64,000 bases of DNA from Anisakis pegreffii. Its lineage: Eukaryota; Nematoda; Chromadorea; Rhabditida; Anisakidae. Shown piece by piece: positions 1 through 9,990 of this stretch. Position numbers and translations under genes: made by a program. The stretch's first letter is position 1, and every line of letters begins with the position of its first letter. A model generated the notes under the pieces. It was given only the letters and a program-made list of their open reading frames with translations, ran no database searches and was not told the DNA's origin. The DNA is taken from assembly GCA_035041965.1 (NCBI GenBank), contig JAPYMA010000888.1:1-64000 (forward strand), in the 5' to 3' direction.

Positions 1-202
1 TAATGATATCAATAACAAGTTTTATTGATATGTAGGCTACGGGGCATAGACTAAAAGCCATTTTATTAGTAATTGGATGATGTTCTGTTGAATGGCTAGA
101 TACCATTTCGAGTGGTTGAGGTATCACGGAAATTTGAGAACGATTGTGCGGTTCAGTGGTCACGGAACAGCGATTAATGTGACAAATAAACTAATTCGGT
201 GC

Positions 203-1130
203 CTATTTGCATGCACGGCCGCATGTATTCAAACAAACTCGTACGCAGCCACCAGTGACACATTGACGCTGGCAGACATCCTGGCAGTTGCCCGAGCAGC
301 CTTGATTGGTCGGCGGATATATGACTGGGCTGGGACTAATCACGGGGCCTGGGCCCATTGGGACCACAGGGCGTTGGTTTGACGATGGAATGACGGGGCC
401 TGGGCCCATTGGGATTCCGGGGCGTTGGTATGTAGGTGGAATGACGGGGCCTGGGCCAGTTGGGATGTAAGGGACCGGATTCACCTGTGGGCTAACGGGA
501 CTTGGTTGAACAGATGGAATCACGGGTCCTGGTCCCATAGGTATGATCGCTGGGCTCGGACTGATTGGTCCAATTACGGGGCCTGGTCCGCCATATATAG
601 GCGAAGGACCACACTCACACGACGGCGACACGACCGGAGGGCACGGGCAGCTTATTCGGGAACCAATCACTACCACTGAACACTGACATGTTGATACTTG
701 TGGGCAGGAGCATGCTTGTCGTTTATCTCGTGAAACACTTCCCTGAAAATATCAAATCGAAGAGTTAATGAGATGAGCGAATGTACCGTGCTGCCCCTAG
801 ATTCCTCTGTACAATATCCACAAATTTATTCTAATACCACTGACTTCGCTAAACTGAACGAGCTGTTTGTTCTGCAGTCGATAGTGTTCAGAATAATCGT
901 ATGCCACAAATGGACGAAAATAGCAACGATACCGATATTAAACGATTCACTTCTCATTAAAAAGTTCCATGAATGTCAGTGAATTCCTTCTTCTCAAAGA
1001 AAAGAATCCTCATCTCTAAGGTGAAAATCGTTTCAAACTTACTGTCTCTTCTTCTGCAGTTGACAGATGTCAGAAATAATAAAGAAGTTAAAAATACAGC
1101 AAGGCATGATTTCGCTGTTTTCGAAAGCAT
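203..1130 (-). CDS. secreted Pro-rich repeat / Cys-rich protein
   Basis: Two exons are visible. Exon 1 (1130-1043) begins at an ATG and encodes a typical signal peptide (about 24 residues, a Leu/Val/Phe-rich core ending VNC), then RRRD, and stops at a perfect GTAAGT donor. Exon 2 (742-203) follows a TTTTCAG acceptor. It starts with a basic DKR stretch, then a Cys-rich block (CSC, CQC, CPC, CEC doublets), then about six copies of a PMGPGPVIP-like repeat, and ends with a second Cys-rich block (GCSGNC, CQRQC, GGC) before the stop. No known domain is recognised. A secreted matrix, cuticle or surface protein is an inference. The donor of exon 1 leaves phase 1 whereas exon 2 opens in phase 0, so a small exon is missing between them or one boundary is wrong. 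Confidence is good for secretion and the repeats, low for function. Confidence 0.6.
300..600 (-). repeat. degenerate tandem repeat encoding GPGPVIP units
   Basis: The stretch has several imperfect copies of a unit containing ACGGGGCCTGGGCCCATTGGGA on the plus strand, locally much more GC-rich than its surroundings. Read on the minus strand the copies encode the Pro/Gly repeats of the secreted protein. Unit spacing varies, so it is a degenerating coding repeat and not a clean microsatellite. Confidence 0.7.
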
Positions 1131-1223
1131 TTCGAAGTGAGTCTTCAGGGAAGAATGCGTGAAGAATTGATGATCAGTTCTACAGCTGATCGATGGAGTG
1201 AATATGCTTTGCAACGATGTCAA

Positions 1224-2755
1224 ATCAGCTACAAGATGAGCTTATATACTCATATGTTTCGGTTCATTCCACTGAATACAATTCCGGTTGTTAGTGTTCC
1301 CACTCAGTTATTGTGTCAACGGTGAAGGCGTTTTTACATCTTCAACAAACTCTGAAGTATCTAACCGAATTCAACTAGTTGAAAAAAAACACTGTTTGTA
1401 TAACTGTTTGATTGATCCCATCGATCAACTGCACGAAACATTTATCATTACTAATATGTAATCCTCACATATTTTACATGGTGCATTCTAGTACAGTGGT
1501 AGTGTCATGCGGTGTCGCGATTATCGGTTAATCGCCAAGAAGAAGAAACGATATAGACAACAAACAAAAGAATTCTAAGAAAATATTTCCCTTACAGTAA
1601 TCCTACATCAACAGATCTAAATATTCACACATAAAGCTTTCCAAATTGTCAATACATAATGTGCATATCAGGCTTTGTTGTGGTCGTATCGAAGCTACTT
1701 CTAAAAGTATTCAGATGCACGTTAGCTCTAATAACTATCTTTGAATACACACGTCATAATAATCTGCGTTGCAGATGTTGCAACAAAAAATTCGCAAACA
1801 GTATCGGAAAAGCTACAATGCTTGTCATATGAATTCACAAAATAATATTGTATTCATCCTCTATCAGTTATTTCACTGGTGCAATCTACAGTCCAGTCAT
1901 TCTGCTTATTCGGAGCAATAACAACCAAACCTTTCACTTATTGTTAGATGTTAATTTTGTATTCTAAACTCAAATCTTTATTTTACTTACATCAATGCAG
2001 CTGTTTCAGTCATTCAGTGCACAATTATATGACTCCTTACAATTGGTTAGTCCAATTACGTTACCTAAATGTCTTCCAATTCGCGTTCATTGCGTTACAC
2101 AACTTACCCAAGTGCTATAAATCCAACCATTCATAAATCATAATCTCAAATCATCAAACTCCCAATTCGTTGGTTTACTTTCCATTGCTGATAAGTATAA
2201 TTATCGCATTGTTCAACTGGCTCGAGTGGATAGTAGCGCGCTGATTCATATCCACATACCATTAAGTGAAAGAATATCAAAAAACAGTAGCGCATCAAAT
2301 TATATCAAGATATTGTTAAGGAAAAGTACATCAAGACGATATCACTCGTCCCTTGAATTTCAATAGTCGATTTGGGAATTGAGATGCACGTTAGCTGTAA
2401 TAACTGTACTCGCGTGTTTCAATAATTTCATGCATTGTTACTTATCCTATCTTAATTCACTTACTTATCTTAATCTATCATTCAGTTGTTATTGTGCACA
2501 TCATATTCCTTTGCTCTCTGCATCGTTCATTCGCATTTATTACTCCAAATATCTATCATTATCATTATTATACTGCACAATACAATCACATTATTCAAGC
2601 AAATAATAATCACTTAAACATATACTTCTCGTTTCTCACGAAATACCGTGCATACACAAGATATAAGAAATATAGCACCCAAATCGTTACATTTGGCAGG
2701 CCACGGTTCGATTCCTATATTCGGAACTTGACTTTGTTTCTGAATTTTATTTTAG
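1224..2755. other. intergenic, no gene recognised
   Basis: Open frames here are short, AT-rich and without splice-linked continuation. A 24-nt segment at 1712-1735 (AGATGCACGTTAGCT followed by TAATAACT) recurs at 2382-2405 with one mismatch, hinting at a dispersed or duplicated piece. The sequence GGTTCGATTCC near 2706 matches a tRNA B box, but no tRNA fold surrounds it. Confidence 0.5.
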
Positions 2756-3061
2756 GTGCAGCTTTGGGCACTGAAGTCTTGTGGCGTATCCTAAGAGACA
2801 GTAACCTGCCACCCTTCTCACCATTTCGAAAATTAGTTGAACTTGGATCTGGGTAAGTAATAATCCCGAACAATTGAAATCCTTTGCTCTATTCTTATAC
2901 ATAATGTAATTCCAGAAATGTTGTTTCGGCTAACGTGCACTGTTTTCGTTAGGAATGGCAAGGCATTGTGGATTCAAATGAATCGGTTGAGAGGTCCGTT
3001 TGGAACAACATCAAGTGAATTGATTCTACGCTCTTCATGTATCTTGATTAAAATTTATTAA
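2756..3061 (+). CDS. 3' end of unknown gene (two phase-matched exons)
   Basis: Exon 2756-2852 lies between a TTTTATTTTAG acceptor and a GTAAGT donor. Exon 2953-3061 follows TTTTCGTTAG and ends in TAA. The phases agree (2 nt carried across), giving a continuous reading of about 67 residues that includes RKLVELGSGNGKALW. The ELGSGNG stretch resembles the glycine-rich motif I of class I SAM-dependent methyltransferases, but no later methyltransferase motif follows and the protein ends about 30 residues on. No upstream exon with a convincing start was found. It could be a gene remnant or the end of a gene whose 5' exons are obscure. The methyltransferase idea is only a motif resemblance. Confidence 0.35.
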
Positions 3062-3310
3062 GGAGATCATTAGGAAGTATTTATTGCGCACAGAAACGAT
3101 AGCATGCGAACAAGTCGAATATATCTCTACATTTATCACAGTAATAATCGATGACTGGATTACAAAAATACTTGTGTGCTAACCACCATAGACATATACA
3201 CAGCAAACATATGCTAAGCAATAAAGTGGTGTTCAATTTGAGGATGCAGATGAGAATCGAAGCATGAGCATATTACAAAAGCAATGAAATGCGTTGAAAA
3301 CACAATCACT

Positions 3311-4269
3311 TCACGACGGGAAGATATCGTTATAAGAAGGTGGCGGTGTCGAAGGGACAGGATACGCGCAGTATTTTGGAAGCACCGTCATTCCATTCAT
3401 ACCATTCGGTATTTCGGCCATGCGAAATTCATCGTTGATTTGTCGTAATCCACCCTCTGCGTGTGAATTCCGGAAGAAACGACCCGCTAAAAATGTTTTG
3501 TGAATTCGAAAGGTATCTCCGATATTCATGAGTTTTCCATCTATCACTACTATGTGAGGCACTTACATGCATGAAGATTCAAAACAGACCATAGGTTTTG
3601 CAATGCTACACATGGTAACCTCATACTGTCTCTGTTTTCTTCGACCATCATTTTACTCAGCAACCAGCATTTTGATATCATTTCTCATCACATTAATAAT
3701 CATTTAGTTAGGAAAAGTGAGACAGATGGAGTATGGATTCATTTTCCTTACCTTGAGGTAGCATGTAAATATTTGATCGCCTGGATACGTATGTCCGCTG
3801 TCCTAGTCTGGCGGATTTATATCTGAAAGCACACAAGATAATGGGATCAATTATACCAATGCAGGATACGGACCTTATGTGGGACATTCAAGGAGACTTT
3901 TTACAAAGTCGGCAAACTTTCGGCTTACACAAGCTGTTTCGATATTTTTTGATTGCCAAAAAAGCATTTTATGGTGAATGATCGGGCAAAGGAACAAGCT
4001 CGTTTGGTCGAATGCTATGCTGCTCTAAATTCCGTCATATACTTATTGAGATGATTAGACGTCGTTTCACCTATACAGCATTCACCATTAGGTTACACCA
4101 ATAGCACGCGAAAAATTTTAGCAGCAAATAGCACAGAGCTACTTTGGCTGATATAGTCGATTGAACTCACCTTAGAAAGGCGGCAATACAGGAGATTAGC
4201 GTGAACACGATAACGACTACAATGAAAACAATATATATCACATTGAGCAGTGTGTCCAATTCGGTAGTT
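3311..4269 (-). CDS. small single-pass membrane protein with PPxY tail (5' end not found)
   Basis: Three phase-consistent exons: 4269-4171 (donor GTGAGT), 3822-3752 (acceptor CTTTCAG, donor GTAAGG) and 3549-3311 (acceptor CACATAG, stop). Exon 1 encodes a strong transmembrane helix, IYIVFIVVVIVFTLISCIAA, flanked by an acidic side and then a basic side (YKSARLGQR, SRRS), suggesting a cytosolic C-terminus. The last exon holds a compact region of about 60 residues and ends with a proline cluster and PPPSYND, a PPxY motif that in known proteins binds WW domains of Nedd4-type ubiquitin ligases. Total visible length is about 134 residues. The initiator exon was not identified; a TAA in frame upstream of the first exon shows translation must enter by splicing. 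No family is recognised. Confidence 0.6.
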
Positions 4270-6135
4270 CTCAAATAATTAAAGGACAATTAGAATGTTC
4301 AACGATGTTCAGCAATGTGAGGAAAACGCAAGGAACGACTGGAACAAATGACCAATGAACAGTGAAACTGTGCATATCACTTGAGCACTCTGTTGAGAAT
4401 GTCGCCTGTTGCTACGAAGTATGTTTTGGATACGGTTGAAATTCAGATTATTTTGAACACCAAAAAGTTGAGACTGAATGAAAGGGTAGTGATTACTGGA
4501 GAAATGATTTCATCCACATTATTTGAAGTAATATTTGTTTCCACAGTATCCTAGTATCCATAATTGCTCCAATTTTAACAAATAATCGGCAAAATCTACG
4601 AAATTTTTATTTTCTTGATTATAACTTCATAAACTATCCTCTACTTTCTTGAGATGATGTTTTCAGCTGGGTATTTCATCATTCCTGAGGAAACGCTTTC
4701 ATGAACTTCAAAGATTTTTGCAGTTGGTCGATAAATTTTTTTTGATCGTCGATCAAATAGAGAATGAGTTATTGACACAACAAAACAATAAATTACTCGG
4801 ATTGTTCGTGGCTGAGTCCATGCATGTCGCGTTCATTGGCTGAATAGTCTATCTTTGATAAATCATCAAATTCCGCTTCTTATTATGCACGATTATCGCA
4901 GTTACTGAAAATAATCCAGTCAAAATAAGGAGAATAATTGACAATAGAAAATTATTCCATTCACCTACCTTGTGAAAGAACTGATTTCATATGATTTCTA
5001 GAATTACATACGAGAATATAACTTTTAGAACTGTTTTGTCTTTCAGGTAAACAACTCGGATTAACACGGAGATGAAGGAACGGAACAGTAGCTATCAGCG
5101 CATTGTGGTGCTATTGGAATATGCGCAGTTTTACGAGCGAAACAAGCATAAAATCTGGCAATCTGGTCAAAAATTGATCAAAGTTGGATAACAGAAAGGT
5201 TCCACCTTTACGATTGATTCAGGCACATTCGGAAGAAGGAATGAGTGCAGCAAAAATGATATGTAGAAAATGTATTATGCTGCTTATAAGTGAATTGCAT
5301 ATGCTAGACAACAATCGCGAGTGAGTAGCGTTACACGATGTAGATTTTATGATTCGGCCACAACCAGATCCAGTTAGCCGAGTGTATATAACAAATGGAA
5401 TCAAACAAATCGACTGTTGCCATCATCACTCCACATATTACTCATCTGCTGTCACCCATCCAGTTCAGATGTTCAGTTACATAATTATATTTTGTTTACT
5501 GTCACCATTCACTTCTTCTGCATTTATTGCGCAAATATTATAACATCGGCCAAACAAAACTGATTTGTTTTAGCCGTCCCGTCTCAAAAAACACTATCCT
5601 ATCGGCCGGCTCTCAGGCGCTCTCTGAACAGCATCAATGTTATTGTTGTCGTTCAGGGAAACCACAAGGATGACATATATTATTCTCTTTCCCCCTCCCT
5701 CTCAAGAAACTGGTTACCTCTCGTCCGGATTTCCGAATGGTTTCGAGGTGTTAATTGGTTTACAAGATTGGAAGAGCATATCACAATATGGTTTCCACAA
5801 ATGCTAATTCGTAAGATTATCAATTCCGCACCGTCGAATTTCAAACTCTGGTTGCCAGTTCGCGAGAAGCTCGGCATGATCTCTTTTCTAAGACGTAGAT
5901 CATTGTCATGCAAGAAATGAAAAAAACAAACAAGCAATGCTTCCGTTTTCGTGCACATGGCGAACCACATCTTTATTTCTACGGAATCGTTCACTTTCAA
6001 AAGGTTTTGACGATTTTCCAGTATCTGACTTGAGACTACTCCACATTTGAGCTGTTTTCGTTGATTGCTAATGAAGAGAGTGTTCAAATCTTTCATTTAA
6101 TTGTTTCTTCTTCAGTGGTTTGTTTTCGTTAAACG
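4270..6135. other. intergenic or intronic, no gene recognised
   Basis: Only short open frames without supporting splice signals were seen. A TTTCAG at 5041-5046 (followed by GTAAAC) leads into no sustained reading frame. The stretch probably includes the 5' region of the minus-strand membrane-protein gene that ends at 3311. Confidence 0.4.
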
Positions 6136-6241
6136 CAAGAAATATTTTCCACACACATTTTCACTTAAAGTCTTGCTTAGTGATATCTTCCAAGAAATAT
6201 CTTCCACACATTCACTTAAATTGAAGTCTTGCTTAGTGATT
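6136..6241. repeat. direct duplication of about 50 bp
   Basis: Two adjacent copies (about 6136-6184 and 6191-6241) share CAAGAAATAT, TTCCACACA, TTCACTTAAA and GTCTTGCTTAGTGAT with a few small indels. It is a local tandem duplication with no coding signal. Confidence 0.75.
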
Positions 6242-6599
6242 ACTGATTATGAGTAAATTTACAAGTAGAATGGAACTGGCGAAGTTGATCAAGAGTACTT
6301 GTCGAATTTCTATCAACAATACGTTAATACTTAGCAGTAAGAAAACATTCTAAGAAATTTTTAGCGGATCACAGATCAGTTTCAACACCAACGGTAATCA
6401 AGTCAACTGTACGAGCAACATTTTGCAAAAAAAAAAGAGAAAATATCAAGAAAAATGGTTCAGTAATTGAAACGACTTGAGTGAGAAGAAGTGATGTCGT
6501 CACTGGACGAACACATCATTGAGCAAATTCATGAATAAAGCATTCATCGAACGAACTCATAACAATTTTCTAGCAGTTACTTTCGAATCAGCTGAATAA

Positions 6600-8011
6600 A
6601 CAATGGATCAACAATAACAGGTTGTGTGTGAATCGAACTCAAACACTGCTATACAAAATGGCAACCGATTGATTATTTACCTCTTTCAAAAGCTGAAATA
6701 GCATGAACAAATTTCCGAGAATTTGACTGATATTCGCGCTAACGAAGAACCCAACGACATCGTCCACAAAATGTCTCAAGTTTTTGGTTGTATACCTGAT
6801 CGTGAGAGCATATTGAGTCCAAATTTAAAATATTAACAGTATTCAGATTGGTTGAAACGATTCAACCGAATAAAAAGCCGAAAGTGAACCAGTTTCCTCA
6901 ATATATTTTTTCTTAAGAAACTGAGAAAGCGAATGAGCGATTCAGCAGTCAACACTCAAACGTAATTTAAAGTTTACTCCATTATGTTGTGTGGACATTT
7001 TGTTGCAATGTTAATCTTTGTTACGATTTTTTTGTTACAGTGTTGTTGATTATTTCAGTTTGTCATCGATCTTATAAGAGTTCTATTATCTGTGTAAATC
7101 GATTTCCATGAATTTGCAAATTCTGAGGTTTTCAAAAGAAATTGTTGATCAAGAGAATGTGTGGTTTCCTTTTATTTCGGATTCAACCAAGAAAAATATG
7201 CCATTGAAGTTATTCATACAAAAAGTTGATGTATTGTCGCATAAATTTGAACTGTTCTTGCAATGTTTTTTCCACAATATTTACAAGATTTATTGAATCA
7301 ATCGTTTTTCATGTAATTACTGGAACGCATTAATTCAGAAAAAAATGAGTTGAAAGTGTCGCAGTTAGAGCTGCTGGATCCCGCGAGTATTCTGGAATTG
7401 AAAAATGTTCCCGAGACTGCAAAATAGTCATATTTTGCGAATAATAATTTGGAACATGTGCAGGATGGCTACTTCGATGATATTTTTAATTTCTTCCCGA
7501 ACGACAAAAATTCAAAATGGGCTGAAGACTCCTTTGTGCAATTTTGGCTAGATGGAAACAAAAGCATAAATTAGTCATTTTTCGTCAAACACCCTGGCAT
7601 AGAAAACGATTCACTCAATTTATTGCCTCCCTCTTAAACTTCACGCCATTAGAAAGTGTATCTGTACAAGTTTGATGTGTCAATAGATCGAATTCTGAAT
7701 AAGAAGCCAACTTATGAAGTGCAGATGTTATGAATGCAAAATTCATAACGATCCATATCATCCTATATGAATCGCTTTAAATCCAAAATTTGCTGAGGCA
7801 AGATGCATTCGAATTGACTGCAACTACAAATCTTACCACTAGTATTGCGGTTCGCATTGGAACAGATGTAAAATACAATGCTTATTTCAATGATATGTGG
7901 AATGTTCACCTCTATTGGATTGCTTACAACAATTGGAGTGCCAATTGTTACGCTTTGAATGTGACATTCTTATACTTCGTAAGATCTGATCCATGTTTTT
8001 TCTGTTTATAA
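6600..8011 (+). pseudogene. decayed protein-coding sequence (family not recognised)
   Basis: Several coding-like stretches on the plus strand lie close together but are broken by stops and frame changes. Examples are ISENLTDIRANEEPNDIVHK near 6700-6830, ELLDPASILELKNVPETAK near 7360-7425, DGYFDDIFNFF...WAEDSFVQFWLDGNKS near 7465-7572, and an open frame at 7790-8011. Amino-acid composition looks like real protein, while stops fall at intervals of 40-80 codons and no splice sites rescue the frames. The likeliest reading is a dead gene of a nematode multigene family. Confidence in the family is nil and in the pseudogene status moderate. Confidence 0.35.
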
Positions 8012-8369
8012 CAAGCGTACAAGTTATAGAACCTCTTGCGAAATCAATACATTCAATTCAGTAAATTCAACAAAAAATACAGTACAAATTTTCCTCGCAA
8101 AAGACAGAAAATGCACCAAATTGGTTAACGAAGAAGCACAGAAATACAATGCTTAATTCAATCATTTCTTTGACTACAGTTTGAGTCATATTGTGATACA
8201 GCAAGGCAATTTTTGTACACTCGTTCAACGAATACTCGAACGATCAACGACATATTTTCGAATATGAACCACACAAAATCCACTTTTTCGTATACTAACA
8301 TTTCGCTCAAGCAAAATGCTCCGGATGAGTGGAATTTTTTGGAAACTTTCAACTTTTTTTGAAATGATT

Positions 8370-9873
8370 TCAAAATTCGGCTCTTTCATTCATCCACCGA
8401 CTCAATAACAATTCGCTGACATCGATCAAGAAAACGATTTCACTTCTCCACAGCGATTCACCGTTGAATGTGTTCGTTTTGGTTGATGTCGTAGAATTTG
8501 TGAAATCAGAAACAAATTTAACACCATTTGTCGTAGTGTTAGGAAGTTTTACTTCAGAGATGCGGTACGTAATCGACGATGCACCAGCATTATCGAAACT
8601 GCCAAATATCAACGTACAATTCGCTTGTTCCTCCTGAAAGTTTACATATTCGTCAAATATTTTTTTAACTCTCACCTCAATCCACATCCATCGGTAACTG
8701 CAAATAAGCTTTTGCAAAGTGGGATTTCTTGATCTCATGAAAAGATCATATCGGTAATCTCAGCTGACCACGCCAAATATCAGGTTCTGGATGATGCTAT
8801 GATTTCGAGCACTCTAAATCGAAAACACGAACATTGTGGTGATGATTTCAGAAATTCATTAAATTTTCAGAGTGAGTTTTAACCTGCAGAGCATGCTTCA
8901 AATCGAGACCGCATGGAATTGAGGCTTTCAGTTTACGCTTCCTAAACACAATACCATCATGTCGAAGGCGTAACGAAGTCTGTGCTTGCCAGTGAGCATC
9001 AAATGAATTCACCAGATACGTGTCAGGCGTCCATAGTGTCGTTCCATGTGGAACCTACAACTGGAGTAATTGCTTCCATTATCTATCACTAACTATAAAT
9101 TTGCATCTTTCACAACGGCACGTCCGTTTCACATGTTTTGAAGATAATCATAATGATGTACGAATTCAAGATTAGAGTATTGCTTACGGTAACACTAGAT
9201 TTGCCAGAGAATTTCAGTCTAGAGTCACGCCAAGACTCATAAAATTCAACGATGATCACCAATTCTTTGCTGTAGCCAATCGCCCATTTGGCTTGTTCAA
9301 TGTTTAACGCCACTTCCACCTGAAAAAAATGCAAACCTATAATTTTTGCCCATCTACACCACTCATAAATGTTTATGGACGAATCTAAATTCTCAGTTTG
9401 GGATGTGAAACAATCGCCTCGCAATGACCACATCACGCAGTCGGAACAGATTGATGTTCAAGTGAACTCAAGTAGCATGGGGCCGCAAATTTCAATCACA
9501 AAAAAAAACAGAGCATTCCCCTACAAGTGGGACTTGAACCTATAACGTACTAATTGCTGGTCCAGCAGTCATACACCAACTAAGCTATCGCCGAGATCAA
9601 TAAATGTTGAAAGAATGTTAGCACTCAGCAAGCAGTCATAAATTTTTTTCGCCACTGAAGTCATGACTAGGAAGTTATCCTATAGATTGCTTTTCTGTTG
9701 CAAAAACCCACCTCAACGGCATTCGTTGGCTCGTCAGCAAAATTATGATTGTATTCGAGTAGCAAATCTGAGAACTCGACTCGATTCAGTGGTCGATTAA
9801 TGACAATATCATCAGACGATGAGGTAAATGCGACAGCTGACGATGATAGAATGAAAAGAAACACGTTGAACAT
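8370..9873 (-). CDS. secreted Cys-loop ligand-binding-domain protein without visible channel segments
   Basis: Four exons join entirely in phase 0: 9873-9712, 9319-9188, 9054-8884 and 8633-8370, predicting about 242 residues. Exon 1 has a signal peptide (MFNVFLFILSSSAVAF) and ends in NAVE, the usual start of the receptor ligand-binding domain. Exon 2 carries FYESWRDSRLKF, equivalent to the W..W.D.RL.W loop. Exon 3 has LWTPDTYLVNS, a beta strand LRLRHDG and the first loop Cys in SIPCGLDL. Exon 4 supplies the second in EEQANCTLIFGSF. The Cys-Cys spacing is 14 residues against the canonical 13, and the usual F/Y-P-x-D is replaced by ALQE. After about 70 more residues with several N-glycosylation sites the frame stops where TM1 should begin, and no TM exons were found down to 8158. 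It may be an acetylcholine-binding-protein-like soluble domain or a truncated channel gene. The family assignment is firm and the functionality is not. Confidence 0.7.
8676..8697 (-). other. putative 22-nt microexon encoding LPMDVD inside intron 3 of the Cys-loop gene
   Basis: Between exons 3 and 4 of the Cys-loop gene a 22-nt segment is bounded by TTTGCAG and GTGAGAG. Read in phase 0 from exon 3 it gives LPMDVD followed by TGA. LPMD is the shape of the conserved F/Y-P-M-D motif missing from the four-exon product. Its length (1 mod 3) and the stop mean that inclusion would truncate the protein. It could be a relic of an ancestral exon or a regulated premature-stop exon. Chance cannot be excluded for so short a segment. 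Confidence 0.35.
9500..9594 (-). pseudogene. tRNA-like sequence with Pol III signals (tRNA pseudogene or SINE head)
   Basis: The minus strand 9594-9520 is 75 nt long. It has an A box TAGCTTAGTTGG and a B box GGTTCAAGTCC, both matching consensus, and acceptor ends that pair at six of seven positions if G-U pairs are allowed. A run of nine T residues (9508-9500) 12 nt downstream would serve as a Pol III terminator. The D stem and T stem pair poorly and the anticodon loop lacks T33 in the best register, so a working tRNA is unlikely. A tRNA-derived element or decayed tRNA gene fits best. Confidence 0.55.
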
Positions 9874-9890
9874 CTGAAAATCAATTTGGA
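9874..9890 (-). promoter_or_regulatory. splice acceptor abutting the ATG (likely trans-splice site)
   Basis: The sequence immediately upstream of the Cys-loop gene ATG on the minus strand is GATTTTCAG, so an acceptor directly touches the initiator codon. In nematodes this arrangement is typical of spliced-leader addition. An upstream cis-spliced noncoding exon would look the same. Confidence 0.5.
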
Positions 9891-9990
9891 ACATACAAAA
9901 CCACGATATGACGACAAAATCTTCGTTGAAAACGATGAGATGTACCGTAAGAGGGGAGACAAATGGGCTATGGAATAATAACCCTCTCAT

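Noticed and set aside
2690..2740. GGTTCGATTCC as part of a tRNA gene
   Set aside because: It matches the B box, but the flanking bases cannot form a T stem and no A box or acceptor stem lies upstream.
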